A program made the position numbers and the translations under genes. A model generated the notes under the pieces. That model saw only the letters and a list, made by a program, of their open reading frames with translations. It did not search any database and had not been told where the DNA came from. A stretch of 64,000 bases of DNA, from contig OX388317.1 in the NCBI GenBank assembly GCA_947579605.1, forward strand, positions 23,703,384-23,767,383, written 5' to 3'. Positions 34,062 through 45,395 of the stretch are shown in pieces. This stretch comes from Athripsodes cinereus. Taxonomy: Eukaryota; Arthropoda; Insecta; Trichoptera; Leptoceridae. Numbering within the stretch: position 1 is the first letter of the stretch; each line of letters begins with the position of its first letter.

Positions 34062-34672
34062 TTTTTTTTTTTTTTTTACGCGGCGGCAGAATTGCCATCC
34101 ACACTTCTTAGCATTATACAACCAGATAAGTCTCCATATGATCAGTCATGATCACACAAAAACTTAACAGTCTAATGCCGGGAAAAATTCACCTATCCAG
34201 ATATACAGGATATCAAAGGATTAGGCTCAAAACGCGGGATCAAAATACCAGCATTGTGCCTGAAATATCTGTGTTCAGAAACCTTTTTACAATATTACAA
34301 GTGTTTATTATAATAGATTTTTGAATTTTAATGTACAAATTAACCGGTAAATCTAATTTTTGTAAATTATTTATTAAAGATTTCGGAGTTACCCCTGTAG
34401 CTGACATGACTAAAGGTATTATATAAACGGACCTAGAATGCCAAATATTTTTTATTTCTCCTGCTAGTTCTGTATATTTACGTATTTTTTCTGCGACGGT
34501 TGTTTGTATATTATGTGTATTTGGGACAGCGATGTCGATTAGGTACGTTATTTTATTACGTTTATCATGTAATACTAAATCGGGTCTATTATGATGTATT
34601 TGTCTATCTGTTATTATGGTTTTATCATGTATTTGTCTATCTGTTATTATGGTTTTATCAAAATTAAAATTA
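34062..34672 (-). mobile_element. RLE-LINE 3' end, longer copy with poly-A
   Basis: T16 on the plus strand (34062-34077) is the poly-A tail. The 3' UTR and ORF end follow up to about 34672, where an A-rich tract and (ATT)n begin. The copy is joined head to tail to the shorter one at 33856. Confidence 0.85.
34240..34670 (-). pseudogene. RLE-LINE ORF, C-terminal endonuclease fragment
   Basis: The minus frame encodes HHNRPDLVLHDKRNKITYL and IDIAVPNTHNIQTT, ending in DISGTMLVF, almost the same as the plus-strand fragment at 7132-7608. The first part of the open frame (34671-34764) is low-complexity Ile/Phe/Asn sequence from an A tract and an (ATT)n microsatellite, and is not part of the element. 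An 11-residue segment DKTIITDRQIH is duplicated in tandem, corresponding to a 33-bp duplication absent from the copy at 7 kb. P-D and I-D residues of the presumed restriction-like nuclease site are kept. The reverse transcriptase is missing. Confidence 0.7.
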
Positions 34673-34705
34673 AAAAAAAAAAAAAAAAAATTTATAAAAT
34701 TAAAA

Positions 34706-34750
<45 letters not shown>
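34706..34750. repeat. (ATT)n microsatellite
   Basis: About 15 perfect ATT units, preceded by an A17 tract at 34673-34690. Poly-Tyr and poly-Ile open frames over it are artefacts of the repeat. Confidence 0.95.
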
Positions 34751-34752
<2 letters not shown>

Positions 34753-34934
34753 ACAGCGGATCATTTTTTTGTATTTGGTGTCTCGGATTTTATTCTACGA
34801 TGGGTATTGATGATTTTAAACTGGTTGTACAATGATTTTTAATTTTTCATTCGAGGATTCGTTTTGTCGTCACCAGAATGTATTCGTTAAATCGATTTAC
34901 ATTGAGCTGAAATTTTTAAGATTTAACCATTCAT

Positions 34935-35225
34935 ACATTCCATCACGGCATCTCCCACAAGAGGAGCAGCCAGTGCAACAACTGCTTGTAATAAACATGC
35001 AAGTCATCCTCTCCGTGCTAATAAAATATTAAGACATTCATGATGGCTGACTTAATGCTTTAAAACTTGGTGTTTCACCAGTGATATGTTAAACCTACTA
35101 TTATACTATACGTTTAAGACAGTGTCTTACGAATATCTGCCATTTACCTACAGCACACTCGAAAACGTACAGAAAAGAGTGGGAAGTCTACTCTTTAACG
35201 GCGACTTCACGGGATATCTCTTTTT
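34935..35225 (-). repeat. Family-A SINE-like repeat
   Basis: CATCACGGCATCTCCCACAA, GTCATCCTCTCCGTGCTAAT, ACATTCATGATGGC and CAGCACACTCGAAAACGTAC, ending GGCGACTTCACGGGATAT. Almost full length, with a small insertion in the middle. Confidence 0.75.
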
Positions 35226-36957
35226 TGCATCCTTTCTCATCATATAAGAATATATAACCTTAAAAAGAAGAGTAAGAATTTCAGAATTATTCAGCATCAC
35301 GAACATCGCATTGCGTAAATGATTAGTGCGAGTGAGATAGTTGATTAAGATAGACTGCTGATTGTTGTAACTACCGTGTTAGACTTATTATTTTAAGATT
35401 CAGGATTAACTAAAATTTTTCGAACTAAGTTGGCATATTTTGTTATTTGATGGATATGTGACAATGTGACAATATCGTCATTGCATATTTAAAATGACTC
35501 ATGTGCAAACATTTTTATTTAGGCACGCTCTTCAAAAATGTTCATTAGGTAATCCAAATTGTTGCTTTAACTTTGTTATTGGAGTGTGATATTCATAAAA
35601 TATTAAATTTCAAATTTGATACTAAGAGTTTTTATGTCATAGCAGATTATTCTAGAATTAATGTCTAAACGAATACCGATGCGTCATTTTAACTATGCGA
35701 CGACGATATTTTGTTTTTATTCAATGATATAAAAATCGCACAATTTATTCCTATGGGTAAAATACCATACATACATAACTTGCTAGGTTTATTTGATGCA
35801 CTAATTCTAAAAATAATTTGATTTAGTTTTTAAGAAGCTAATTTTTGATACTTCGGTTTAGAACAATTGATGATTCTATGTGGTTGATATTCCCCTCAAA
35901 TTAGGATATGGATAGCCTCTTAATTCATAAACAAAACTTAGATGTTTTATGCCTTGCCGGAAAAAAAGAAAGAAAGAAACTTAGATGTTAAAAAAGGAAG
36001 ACGTTACCACTTTTATTCTTTATCAAAGAAATCAATTTCAATCAAATGAAATATCTTAAAAATTATTTACGCATAGTATCTGGTATGGCAAAACAAATTA
36101 TTTTTAAATTTGGAATCGGGAAGCTGAAAATTGTCAAGAACAATTTAAAATATAACATGTAACCAAATCAATGTTCCCGAGTGTTATATTTCTCGGGTTG
36201 ACAGATATAATTTTTTTGTGTTAATATATAATTTTATCGGTGTAGTAATGTCGTTAATTATGTCTAATATATAAGTATATGTCTAACTATGTAAATATAC
36301 CTAGTGGAAATACGAGAAGATTAAAAACAGACAATAATATATCGTTGTTTTTAGCACATTAAGAAACTTATATTTTTCAATGTTTTTCAAAGATAATCAA
36401 TCATATTGGCTAGTTGATAATTTTTATCAAAATAAAACACATATTATGGTAACGTGATTGATCTATTTCCTCTAAGAAAACGATTTATCAAATTGTTGTA
36501 TTGTTCTTAAACAACGAAGACTTAGAAATATATTTTATGGAGAATGTATACAAACATTATATTCATATATCAAATATTTTGTAACTCCACTGTGTGACCT
36601 GAATTAATGGAAATGCTTAAATACATAAAAAAAATATTTATTGCAGACAAATGAACCCGTCTCCATTAAAGAAGGTACTGGGTACCTACATTACTCAGGT
36701 ATTTTTTATTTATGCTTACAGCATCGAGAGGGTAACATTTTCCCGCGTGTGTTTTAAAATGTGTCAGTTTAGTCGATAAAACAGTAATCAATGATAGTGT
36801 CAAAGTTTAAATTTTAGTTTTTCTGATGATTTTTTTGGAATATACTAATTACTCTTTTTATCTTAAAATTTCTACGCAGATGATGTAAATTATACCAGTT
36901 TAGTGAAAAGCGAAGATAGGTTAAAATTGTAACATTATAATAATTATTATTTTGTAG
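35226..36957. other. Non-coding stretch, possible intron or upstream region
   Basis: No repeats or exons recognised. It precedes a candidate coding exon, so it may be intronic or 5' flanking sequence. Confidence 0.35.
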
Positions 36958-37191
36958 ATTGAAAAGAATATCATGAGTGTATTATCGCTAAGAAGTGGTG
37001 GTAGCACTGCGCCATGCCGTCAACATGAGGAACAGGAACGCGAACAACCAATAGCAGCCAATGTCGGATCGATGTTTGGCACATTATTGCGTAGAGATCT
37101 TTTTCAAGGTTCTGCATACAAAACTTGGACTAGTTTGTCTAATTTTGCTCAGTTTATTTGGTGTAAAGTGTTTCATTTGGAATCAAAAACA
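36958..37191 (+). CDS. Candidate internal or first coding exon, unknown product
   Basis: Bounded by a TTTTGTAG acceptor (36956-36957) and a consensus ACA|GTGAGT donor. From the ATG at 36973 it encodes 73 codons and ends in phase 0. The product starts MSVLSLRSGGSTAPCRQHEE and contains SMFGTLLRRDLFQGSAYK and TWTSLSNFAQFIWCKVFHLE. I do not recognise the family. The five codons between acceptor and ATG are open, so the exon may also continue from an earlier one. Its phase fits the next candidate exon at 38705, whose first codon is ATG in phase 0. The two may thus form one transcript, but this is an inference from splice sites only. The polypyrimidine tract is weak. Confidence 0.5.
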
Positions 37192-37979
37192 GTGAGTAAA
37201 TTTTATGTTTATTAAGTCTTGACACTGTTGTCTCGTAAATAAATAATTCTCCCGCTAAACATGAGAGAGTGAGTGAGACACAAAGTCCTAGTAGCCATCA
37301 ACATGGCGTCCTATACATACACAATACGAATAAATACGATATCTATCCTAGGATAATCAGGTGACAGTTAGCAGCATAAGCTCAAGAATTACATCGTAAA
37401 ATAGCATTTTTGTTAAGACTCAACAGTTTTGTCTGTATAAATAACCTAGTTCCGATTGTAAATTGTATCAAGGTAAATTGACGTCTGTTTTGAAATCAGA
37501 TACTGGTACTTATAGATACTCCGAAACCAGCTGTATCAATGATAATTTTTATGATTTCCCGTTCAATTATTCATATTATCCTTTACTACTAAATATCACT
37601 AACTCTAGAAACGTTTGAATGTGAAAAGGAACTGTAAAACCATGGTATTTTGATAAATTATATATTTTTCCTGGTTATCCATTTATCACATGTCAATCAC
37701 ACTTTATTGATAATAATATTTCCATATCCACGCTGTCGCAAAAATTGTAAACTCGCCGATTCTCTCTGAAGACATTTAAAGCATGCTTGTATAAGGGAGA
37801 TATTGGATAAGCATAGCTTTTGTTTCATTTGGCTATACCTCAGTTTAGCTCAGCACCTACTGATTAGTCTTGCAACATAAGACAAAACTGTTTTTGGTTA
37901 TGTTAATATTTTTATTCTGTTATTTGATCCAACGAATATTTGTTGAGAAAATAGATTTGGTGTATTCAACTCATTCATA
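37192..37979. other. Candidate intron
   Basis: No repeats recognised; flanked by the candidate exon and a family-D copy. Confidence 0.35.
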
Positions 37980-38235
37980 TGCGAATGCACGATGAAAGGA
38001 TGATGAAGAGAATCTATCTATTTGAAAGAAGGGATGTAAGGAGGCGTGGATGTCAAAGAACTACGTGGCTTTAGCACGTGGATCAAATTCTAAAGGAAGG
38101 GCGCGTATTGAGTAAGAGAAATAGGCTTGCATGTATGAGAAACTAGATGAATGTAGAGGAAGCGAAATAAGTGTGTTAGGATAGATCTATATGACGCTCC
38201 GTTCTTTGTGCCTGAGGGTATGGATAGATACAGAT
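37980..38235 (+). mobile_element. Family-D repeat (LINE ORF tail)
   Basis: GCGAATGCACGATGAAAGGA, then GCGTGGATGTCAAAGAACTA and GAAGGGCGCGTATTGAGTAA. Its translation shows MHDERMMKRIYLFERRD, with a stop in place of Q before HVDQILKEGRVLSKRNRLA. It gives the most 5' sequence of the family on the plus strand. Confidence 0.7.
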
Positions 38236-38454
38236 AGAACTAATTCATATCTTTGAATCCATTGCTATGAATACAAATTGTCAATGCAGATGCTGAGGTT
38301 TTTTTCATGATAAAGTTTGTGTTCCTGATAATGAGCTTGTAGATACTGGAAAATGTTTCAACTTTGCCAAATAAGGTGGAATTATACAAAGTTTAAAATA
38401 TTTGTTTAGTACCTATTCAATAAATTTTAAAATATATTGTTTTTTGTACCTCAT

Positions 38455-38640
38455 GTGAGAAAACGTGGACATCCGAGAACTACGTGGCTCAAATTCTCAA
38501 GGATGACCGTGTGTTGAGTAAAAGCAATCAGCGTGAATGGATGTAGAATAAGTGAAAGAAGTATGTAATGATAGGATAATATGGTTTTTCATTCTCTCTG
38601 CCCACCCCACTCGGGATACAGAATGAGGGTATAGATGTAA
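38455..38640 (+). mobile_element. Family-D repeat, deleted copy
   Basis: GTGGACATCCGAGAACTACG, CTCAAGGATGACCGTGTGTT and CTGCCCACCCCACTCGGGAT match family D, with a missing central segment. Confidence 0.65.
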
Positions 38641-38704
38641 AGAATTTGTTTTTTACAACAAAGTTTACAGCTATTTTAAATGTGTCTATGTGATTTAATT
38701 TTAG

Positions 38705-38865
38705 ATGCCGCGCTATCGTAAGAGACATCACTCTTCATCCCGTTCTCGCTCGCGGTCTGGTTCTCGTACACGCTCTCGTTCCCACTCCTACGATGTGAAG
38801 AGAAGAAGGGCCCCGGAGGAGCCTCCAGCTGAAGGTGCTTACAGGAAACGTTCCAGATCACACAG
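38705..38865 (+). CDS. RS-rich N-terminal exon (splicing-related protein candidate)
   Basis: Preceded by ATTTAATTTTAG and ended by a CACAG|GTACAT donor; the first codon is ATG and the end is in phase 2. It encodes MPRYRKRHHSSSRSRSRSG, then SRTRSRSHSYDVKRRRAP and RKRSRSH. The alternating Arg/Ser pattern is typical of SR splicing factors and of the N-terminus of CLK/Doa (LAMMER) kinases, which phosphorylate them in the nucleus. The kinase or RRM domain that would settle this is not present in the window. The exon can join in frame to the upstream exon at 36958, or start translation itself from an upstream non-coding exon. No later exon was recognised between here and 64 kb. Confidence 0.6.
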
Positions 38866-39204
38866 GTACATATTAATTAATACAGCAAGTATGTGTCTAT
38901 GAAACAATCTTTACCCAGTGTAATTTTGTGAAAATATACAAGTCACTGTGGATATCTTACCAGTGGAATATATTTTCTCTTATGCCTGTATTTGGATTGA
39001 TGATGCCTGGACGCAGTATCAAGACAAAATGTCCCCCTTTTAATGCTTGTATTATGCCAAAACTACTAAATTGTAAATTTCGGAACCTAATGAGGTTCAG
39101 GAGGAGATGAGAGTCTAAGGAAAAGATTTGATGTTAAGTAATATGAGTTTATCAAAAATCAAAATAATGTGTAAATACCAAAAGTCTGCATTCTCTGTTA
39201 TACA
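38866..39204. other. Candidate intron sequence
   Basis: No repeat or exon recognised. Confidence 0.3.
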
Positions 39205-39360
39205 GGGAGACGATGCTCCTAGCTGAGTCATCCGCGGTTCGAACCTAGGTGCTGGCAAACTCCCCTTTCACGAAACATTCTTTTAGCTTACTGTGAAAGG
39301 TGCATAAGGTTGTATTTGGGTTTATAACAAAACCCAGATAAATCTTTTTAAAAAATATAT
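39205..39360 (+). mobile_element. SINE-B, diverged copy
   Basis: Head remnant with B box CGGTTCGAACCTAGGTGC, then AAACTCCCCTTTCACGAAAC, GTGAAAGGTGCATAAGG and GTTTATAACAAAACCCAG, ending in an A/T tail. Confidence 0.8.
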
Positions 39361-40563
39361 ATTTTAAGATTGTCCTTGAGTAAAAGCCTCACTATTTTTG
39401 CTCCGCACCATTGAGATGGATCCTCCATTAAACATTGCCAAATAAATCATATATTATATATACTATCCTTTTGCCCATAAGGTTTCCAACGTCCTGGAGG
39501 ATCTTTTTCAATACACTGTTATATCAACAGCAGAGTGTTAGGAATGTCATGGAAAGTAATAATAATAATAAACTTAATTACACAATATGGAACAAAAGCA
39601 ATTACAAAATCATTTAATAAGGTGATACCAATAAATGGTGTTGCGCAATGGGTTATTTTATCGCAGAAAGGAAAGTAATAACTTGATTAGAGTAAAATTG
39701 CTCTGTAAAGTAATGTTTATCGTTTTATGTTTAGTAATGTTTATTTATCCAATTTTATTCCGTGAAAAAAATGAAGTCTGAGTTAAGCAGCTCTGAGTGT
39801 TTTCGCCTTTCTGTTGTCGTGTCAGAGAAGCAGACATAGGAGATACTACCCCCTATTCTATATTGATTCAAACTAAAATAAGAATGTTACATAATTTTAT
39901 ATTCAAGTTCAAGTAAAATTCGTATTCTATATGATACAAGTTGTAAATAATTCTAATTAGGAACAATTTTAGAGTTTATAGAATACCAATCTAGACTAAC
40001 TAAAATTGGAACGTTACTAAAAACGAAATAGAATCCAGGGTACTGTATAGTAAGTTGTGCCATTTTGTATAGTTCCTTGAATGCAGTTAATATTGTTTTG
40101 AAATCAACCCTTTGATTAACGTTGAAGTTTAAATCTGAAAAGAGTGTCTGTGTGAGCAGTAATATTTGGAGTAAAATTCTTATTTCAGGATGTGTGTGAA
40201 TATCATTTTACACCATCACATAACCCCATCTATGTGTATTGTGTGGAAACAATTGATTCAAATTATTATAATGTTCATATAAGAGATATGTCATGTGTAT
40301 ATGTGCTAATGTTGTTTCACACTCTCAATAGATGGCAATACTGCATCAATATTGTTTAAATAATTTGAAATCTCAATGTTTTTCTCTTCATATAAATAAA
40401 TATTTAGAAAACATTTCAAATCAAGTTCTTAACTAGAATATCTTGAATTCTGAATTCAAATCCTTCCAAAATAATCTTCGTGCTTCGATTATTTACGATG
40501 TCAGATAATTATATGTGTATTTTTTATGTTTATGTTTTTTTTTGGCAGCAGAATGGAATGCAT
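39361..40563. other. Non-coding stretch, nothing recognised
   Basis: No supported gene or element. Confidence 0.35.
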
Positions 40564-40566
40564 TTA

Positions 40567-40973
40567 CGGGCTGTTTCACCACCTCTGGATAAAGTGCCGG
40601 ATAGCCAATCCAACACAAATCTAACGGATAAAACGAAAAATGCGTTTCACGACTCCCTGACAGCGCTATCCTATAGATAAAGGTCAAGATAAGTTATCCG
40701 GCGGATAAGTCTTAGATAGTGTTTAATTGTCAAAATTTGTTTACATGTGTGTTGCCTAGATATATTCCTAGGCAACGCACGATATATTCCTACCTACGCG
40801 CATACATTCATGCAACAAACGCATGAAATTACAACGTTGCCACTGCTATCTGGCGGATAACAATCCGAAAGAAATCTGTAGGTGGTGAAACGCTCGCTTC
40901 AGTTTATCTTGTAGATAAATTTATCCTAAGGATAGTTATCTAGAACTTTATCCAGAGGTGGTGAAACAGCCCG
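40567..40973. mobile_element. Harbinger-type MITE with TTA duplication
   Basis: Inverted ends of about 30 bp begin CGGGCTGTTTCACCACCTCT and continue GGATAAAGT on both sides. They are flanked by TTA (40564-40566 and 40974-40976). A 3-bp TWA duplication and GGGCTGTTT-like ends are typical of PIF/Harbinger elements. At 407 bp it is non-autonomous. Internal segments repeat GGCGGATAA and TATCC motifs in both directions. Confidence 0.85.
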
Positions 40974-40976
40974 TTA

Positions 40977-41149
40977 ATCTTATTAATATATATTTACCAA
41001 TGCCATTATCTGTATCTTTGCAATTGTCTGTTTCTTGCCGTAACAAGACATATAAGAAGTAGGAAAAAACATGAAAGTCATAATCAATATTGACTTTTTG
41101 TGCTTTCAGTAAATTTTTTACGTATTATTATGCCTTGTATGAATATTAT
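40977..41149. other. Spacer
   Basis: No supported feature. Confidence 0.3.
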
Positions 41150-41405
41150 CTGTCTATACCATTATGGTATATCCCATTAGTAGAGTAGCCAGTAGAGTAA
41201 CTGCATCCTATAAACATGCAGGTCGTCATCTCCATTACAATATAAAAATAAGGCATTCAGAAAGGGTGGCATGACTCATCGCTGCTGAATTGAAGATGTT
41301 GAATGTATTATTTATTAGTGATGTTTTGCAAATATCTGCCTATTACGGGACACTCGAAAACTTACAGAAAAGAGTGGGACATCTATGCTTTTCCGGGGAT
41401 TTTAA
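41150..41405 (-). repeat. Family-A SINE-like repeat
   Basis: CCATTATGGTATATCCCATT, GCATTCAGAAAGGGTGGCAT and GACACTCGAAAACTTACAG, ending near CTTTTCCGGGGAT. Almost full length. Confidence 0.75.
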
Positions 41406-41719
41406 GAAAAACAATGTTGAATTAATTTTGAAATCAGTGCAGACAGAATGAAATATACGTTTTGTTTTTTGCGAATAGTTAATTACAGTGATGTCTTTAT
41501 TTGGTTGCCAGCACGTAGCACACAGCATACAACTTGACAAATTGTATTGCTCTACATGTCATATTTATAATTTACAATCATGCAAATTAATTTATACATC
41601 AGAGGGGAACTACACCATGTCTAATTTTGGCAAAAAAAGTTAGTTTAAATATACTCTTGTAGTCCCCGTAATGCTTTTCTATCTTGAAAACTCGTTATAT
41701 TTTGTGGAATATTAATACT
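41406..41719. other. Spacer, nothing recognised
   Basis: No supported feature. Confidence 0.3.
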
Positions 41720-41802
41720 TTACCATCACAGCACACACCACAAGTGGGGTAGTCAGTGGATTAACTGCATGTAACAAAACACGCAGTCTGTCCTCTCCGT
41801 TA
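41720..41802 (-). repeat. Family-A 3' fragment
   Basis: CATCACAGCACACACCACAA, GTGGGGTAGTCAGTGGATTA and CTGTCCTCTCCGTTAT correspond to the 3' part of family A in inverse orientation. Confidence 0.65.
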
Positions 41803-42044
41803 TGTGCGTAGATAAAAAATCTTCTTGTGTGATATACATAGATAAAAAAAAGATGTAAAATTTTTGTTTAAGTAAAATAATGCGATTTTAACTTGACATT
41901 GTTAAGTTTAAAAAAAAGTTAGGGCAATAATTAGTACCAATGTCAATTGTTTTTGACAGAATTTTTGTTTTAACAAACACAAATGCAATTTTTTTCAAAA
42001 CTTTGAATGTCTGTATTGAAAATTTACGTTTCTCGACTTGTATC

Positions 42045-42320
42045 TCTAAGTTTTTCAGTGTTCTATAAAAGCCAAGTATTTGTAAAACATCTATCATCTT
42101 TAATTCAGTAATGAGATATGCCATCCATCCTGAATGTCTAAACTTTTATTGGAGCGAAGAAGATGGGTTATAATTATTGGACAAAATTAAAATGTCGTTT
42201 ACGTACCAAAGCACCTCAAGGACACAGTACAATTCATCGATTCTATGACATTTCATGTATATTAGATGCAGTTAGCCCGCTGGCTACTCCCACTATGGTA
42301 AATCAGGTGATGGTATGAAT
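42045..42320 (+). repeat. Family-A SINE-like repeat, with insertion
   Basis: CTAAGTTTTTCAGTGTTCTA, ATATGCCATCCATCCTGAAT, then after about 90 extra bases CCCGCTGGCTACTCCC and GTGATGGTATGAATGAAATG. The tail is GAAT-type. Confidence 0.65.
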
Positions 42321-42964
42321 GAAATGAAGATATGTTCTTTGACATGATATGGTCTCGCTCCGACATGTAGATATAACCATTGCTATTATTTTACGACACA
42401 ACTGACAAGATGCCCCCTTCCCTAATATTTTTCTTATTATATCCAGTATTTAGTTACTATGTTATTGTTTTACTACATGTCGCCACCACTGGCCTTGAAC
42501 GTTTTGTATCATAATATGTATTATTAATATGAATACAAATAACTATTAACAAGTAGCAATGTTAGTCATTTGTAATTGATTATTATGTTGGCTTACATTG
42601 TGTAGATATTTAATATTTTGGGAAGTGCTGTTGAATAAAATAATTCACAAGGAGACAGACCTATTTTTATCAATTGATTTGATGTTTATTTTGTAAAACT
42701 CCATATTAATTTATGCAAAGAAACTTAAATGGTTTGAGTTTCACTATTTTTTAATAATTCAGTGACCCAGTTTCTAGACATGAAATTGAAGCTTGACAAT
42801 GATTTCGTAAGTCGAAACTAGGTCACTAGACTATTAAAAATAGTCACTCTTTTCCTTAAGCTGCATTTTCCACCAGCATTATGAATGGTATCATCGGTCC
42901 ATGGAATATCTTTAAATTACTATAGTTGCGAAGGTTCATGCATGTGAAGGGAATGTTTGACAAA
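42321..42964. other. Non-coding stretch with short inverted repeat
   Basis: At 42768-42840, AGTGACCCAGTTTC and GTCGAAACTAGGTCACT form imperfect inverted ends. A related segment lies at 3390-3432. It may be a very small MITE. Confidence 0.35.
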
Positions 42965-43220
42965 AAAATTATATTTATCTGAATGAAGAAATGAAAGAAA
43001 GGGCTGACAAGTTGAAATCCGAGAACTATGTGGTGTGACCATGTGAATTAAATTCTCAACTATGGCTTCCTGCCTAGTGAACGAAATTGGCATATGTGTA
43101 TGAGGATCTGTATGAATGTAAAAGAAGCTAAAGAAGTATGTAAGGATAGATCAATATAGCGTTTCGTTCTCTCTGTCTACCTCGTCTGGGATATGGTACA
43201 GTGAGAGTGTAGATAGATAG
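42965..43220 (+). mobile_element. Family-D repeat, diverged
   Basis: AATCCGAGAACTATGTGGTG, GAACGAAATTGGCATATG and GTTTCGTTCTCTCTGTCTAC match family D with many substitutions. Confidence 0.6.
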
Positions 43221-43224
43221 ATAC

Positions 43225-43610
43225 GTCTTACTGTACTATACACTCACGTCATATCCAAAGGTGGGGAAGGCAAGGAGGATGGAACGCTACATGTATATAT
43301 TATTGGAAAATTATCATTGTAATTATGGCAAGATTTAATAAAGCATCAATAAAAAAATACTCATTAATTTAATAAATCTATACTATACTATACCCTCACA
43401 CCGTATCCCATGTGGGGTAGGCAGAGAGAACGGAACGCCACACAGATCTATCTTTACACACTTCCCTCGCTTCCTCCACATTCATACAGTTTCTCATACA
43501 CGCACGTCGATTCCTATTACTCAACACGCGGCCGTCTTTGAGAATTTGATCCACGTGGTTCTCGGACGTCCGCGCTTCCTCACACCTTTTCTTTCAGACA
43601 AGTTAATAAA
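43225..43610 (-). mobile_element. Family-D repeats, inverse orientation
   Basis: A 3' fragment lies at 43225-43295 (CACGTCATATCCAAAGGTGG). A longer copy is at 43385-43610 (CCATGTGGGGTAGGCAGAGA, CTCAACACGCGGCC, TTGATCCACGTGG, GGACGTCCGCGC). Together with the preceding plus-strand copy they form an inverted pair. Confidence 0.7.
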
Positions 43611-44427
43611 TACAGTTTAATAAATACAATAAATACAATTTAATATATACAGTTATAATACATAACTGAGTAGTGACACATTATTATAATCATGTTATAT
43701 TTGTATTGAAAGAGGAAATGTTTTAAGAAGTGATTGTATTGACACAAGTAGGACAATGTTTGACAGCCTGTCATTTTTAATTTTAATAATCACTAAATTG
43801 GAGAAATTGGTCCTCAGGTCAAGTTTTTGTAGGTATGTGGTCTGACATCTTAGTAGGTACTAAAAAAAATCTAGAATTTATCTGTCCTTTTAATGTAATT
43901 ATTTTGTTCCATGGTTGCGTGTAGTTTACTTTCTTTGTTATGATTTTAATGCAAATTGAATGAATTTCAGTCCTTAGATACGGGTAAAATGTAAGATATT
44001 CTAGAATGCGTTTGGAGCATCTATGGAGAACTGTTTGAATTTGTCATTATAGAAAAATATCAGGCTTACCTTGCGAAGAAATTGGCACGACAATATCTAT
44101 TGAAATAAATACTTTGGTGTAACTTGTTAATTTGCGAGTTTTAGAGAGTCAATTTTTACGGAGAAAATGTCAATCTCTGGGAGTTCACCCACAGTTCTCA
44201 ATGACACGAAGAATATTAATGATTCAGGATGATCCTGCAAGTTTTCAGGGGTTAAGGGGACTTCTTTTTACAATAGTGACAATTATTTTTAAAGTAATTT
44301 TCCAATTTTAGAATATACCAAGTCCTGGTCCCATCTGTTCATAAGTAGTATTATTATTATTGAAGTTGCAAACTTTCATTACTTGGTCAGCTGTAATAAA
44401 TGGGAAAACTTATTTCCATGATTATTA
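43611..44427. other. Non-coding stretch, nothing recognised
   Basis: No supported feature. Confidence 0.35.
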
Positions 44428-44435
44428 ATCTGAAT

Positions 44436-44801
44436 TAGTGATGTCACGAATATTCGTATTCGCATTCGCTAATATTCGCATATTTCAAAGTATTCGCATT
44501 CGCAAAAAAAATATGCGAATGTTTTGCGAATATTATTTCGGTATTAAAGTATCGGATATTTGGTAAAAGTACCGGATACTTACCCGGTACATTGTAGAAA
44601 AGGTACTGTAAGAAAATCGAGGAGTTTTGAAATATTTTAAATTCCCATACCATTCAGAAAATTCGGCGACGGGAGGGTAGAAATTTTAATGATTGAGCAA
44701 TATTGTAGAAATCTAAGCAAGTCAATATTCGCATTCGCCAATGTCGGCAACAAATATTCGCATTCGCGAATATCCAAAATCACACATTCGTTACATCACT
44801 A
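44436..44801. mobile_element. hAT MITE with 8-bp duplication
   Basis: Ends TAGTGATGTCACGAAT (left) and the complement of TAGTGATGTAACGAAT (right) are flanked by ATCTGAAT (44428-44435 and 44802-44809). Both subterminal regions hold several ATATTCGCATTCGC-type repeats. At 366 bp it has no coding capacity. Confidence 0.9.
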
Positions 44802-44809
44802 ATCTGAAT

Positions 44810-45274
44810 TTATACTGAGTAGGATCTTCTTTAGATTTATTGGGAAGTGCACCTAATCTAGGGTAGTAACGAAGTGTCTTAGTGAATTAAAGGAAATTGT
44901 TTTATTAGTTTTTTGCAATCATTTAATTTAGTCTGCTATCTGGTTGTCTATACACATGTTTGTTTGCATATTGATCTTGCCATGTACCTTAGTATAAATT
45001 GGAAATTTATAATCATTTTATTTATCGTAAAAAAAATTACTCTCCAGTTCAACATTTGTTACCAGGAAACTGGGCAGGGTACTTTCCCAATTAAAGTAAT
45101 TCTGCGTCAATCGAATCACTTCTCCCTACAAAAACCCAATATTTTGTCATAGGAATGGTATATTTTAGATTAGAGTTGCCCTGGTCGAAGGTATCCTTTT
45201 AGATGAAAGAACAAAGCTCTTGATTTTAAACTATCTTTGGATATTCTCAAAATATAGAAAATTTATTCTTTACA
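44810..45274. other. Non-coding stretch, nothing recognised
   Basis: No supported feature. Confidence 0.35.
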
Positions 45275-45395
45275 TAAATAGTATGTGGCTTTACCGCATG
45301 GACATGGAATTCTCAAGGACGGCCGCGTATTGAGTAGGAGTAATCAGAGTAGATTTGTGAGGATTTGCATAAATGTGGGAGAATGGATTTTAGTG
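45275..45395 (+). mobile_element. Family-D fragment
   Basis: TATGTGGCTTTACCGCATGG, CTCAAGGACGGCCGCGTATT and GAGTAGGAGTAATCAGAGTA match family D. The overlapping 72-codon open frame is part of this repeat. Confidence 0.6.

Noticed and set aside
34591..34842. Poly-Tyr/Ile protein
   Set aside because: Generated by an A tract and (ATT)n microsatellite.
40540..40570. Splice acceptor and terminal exon following the RS-rich exon
   Set aside because: A good TTTTGGCAG acceptor is present, but the sequence runs within a few bases into the Harbinger-type MITE; no coding support.
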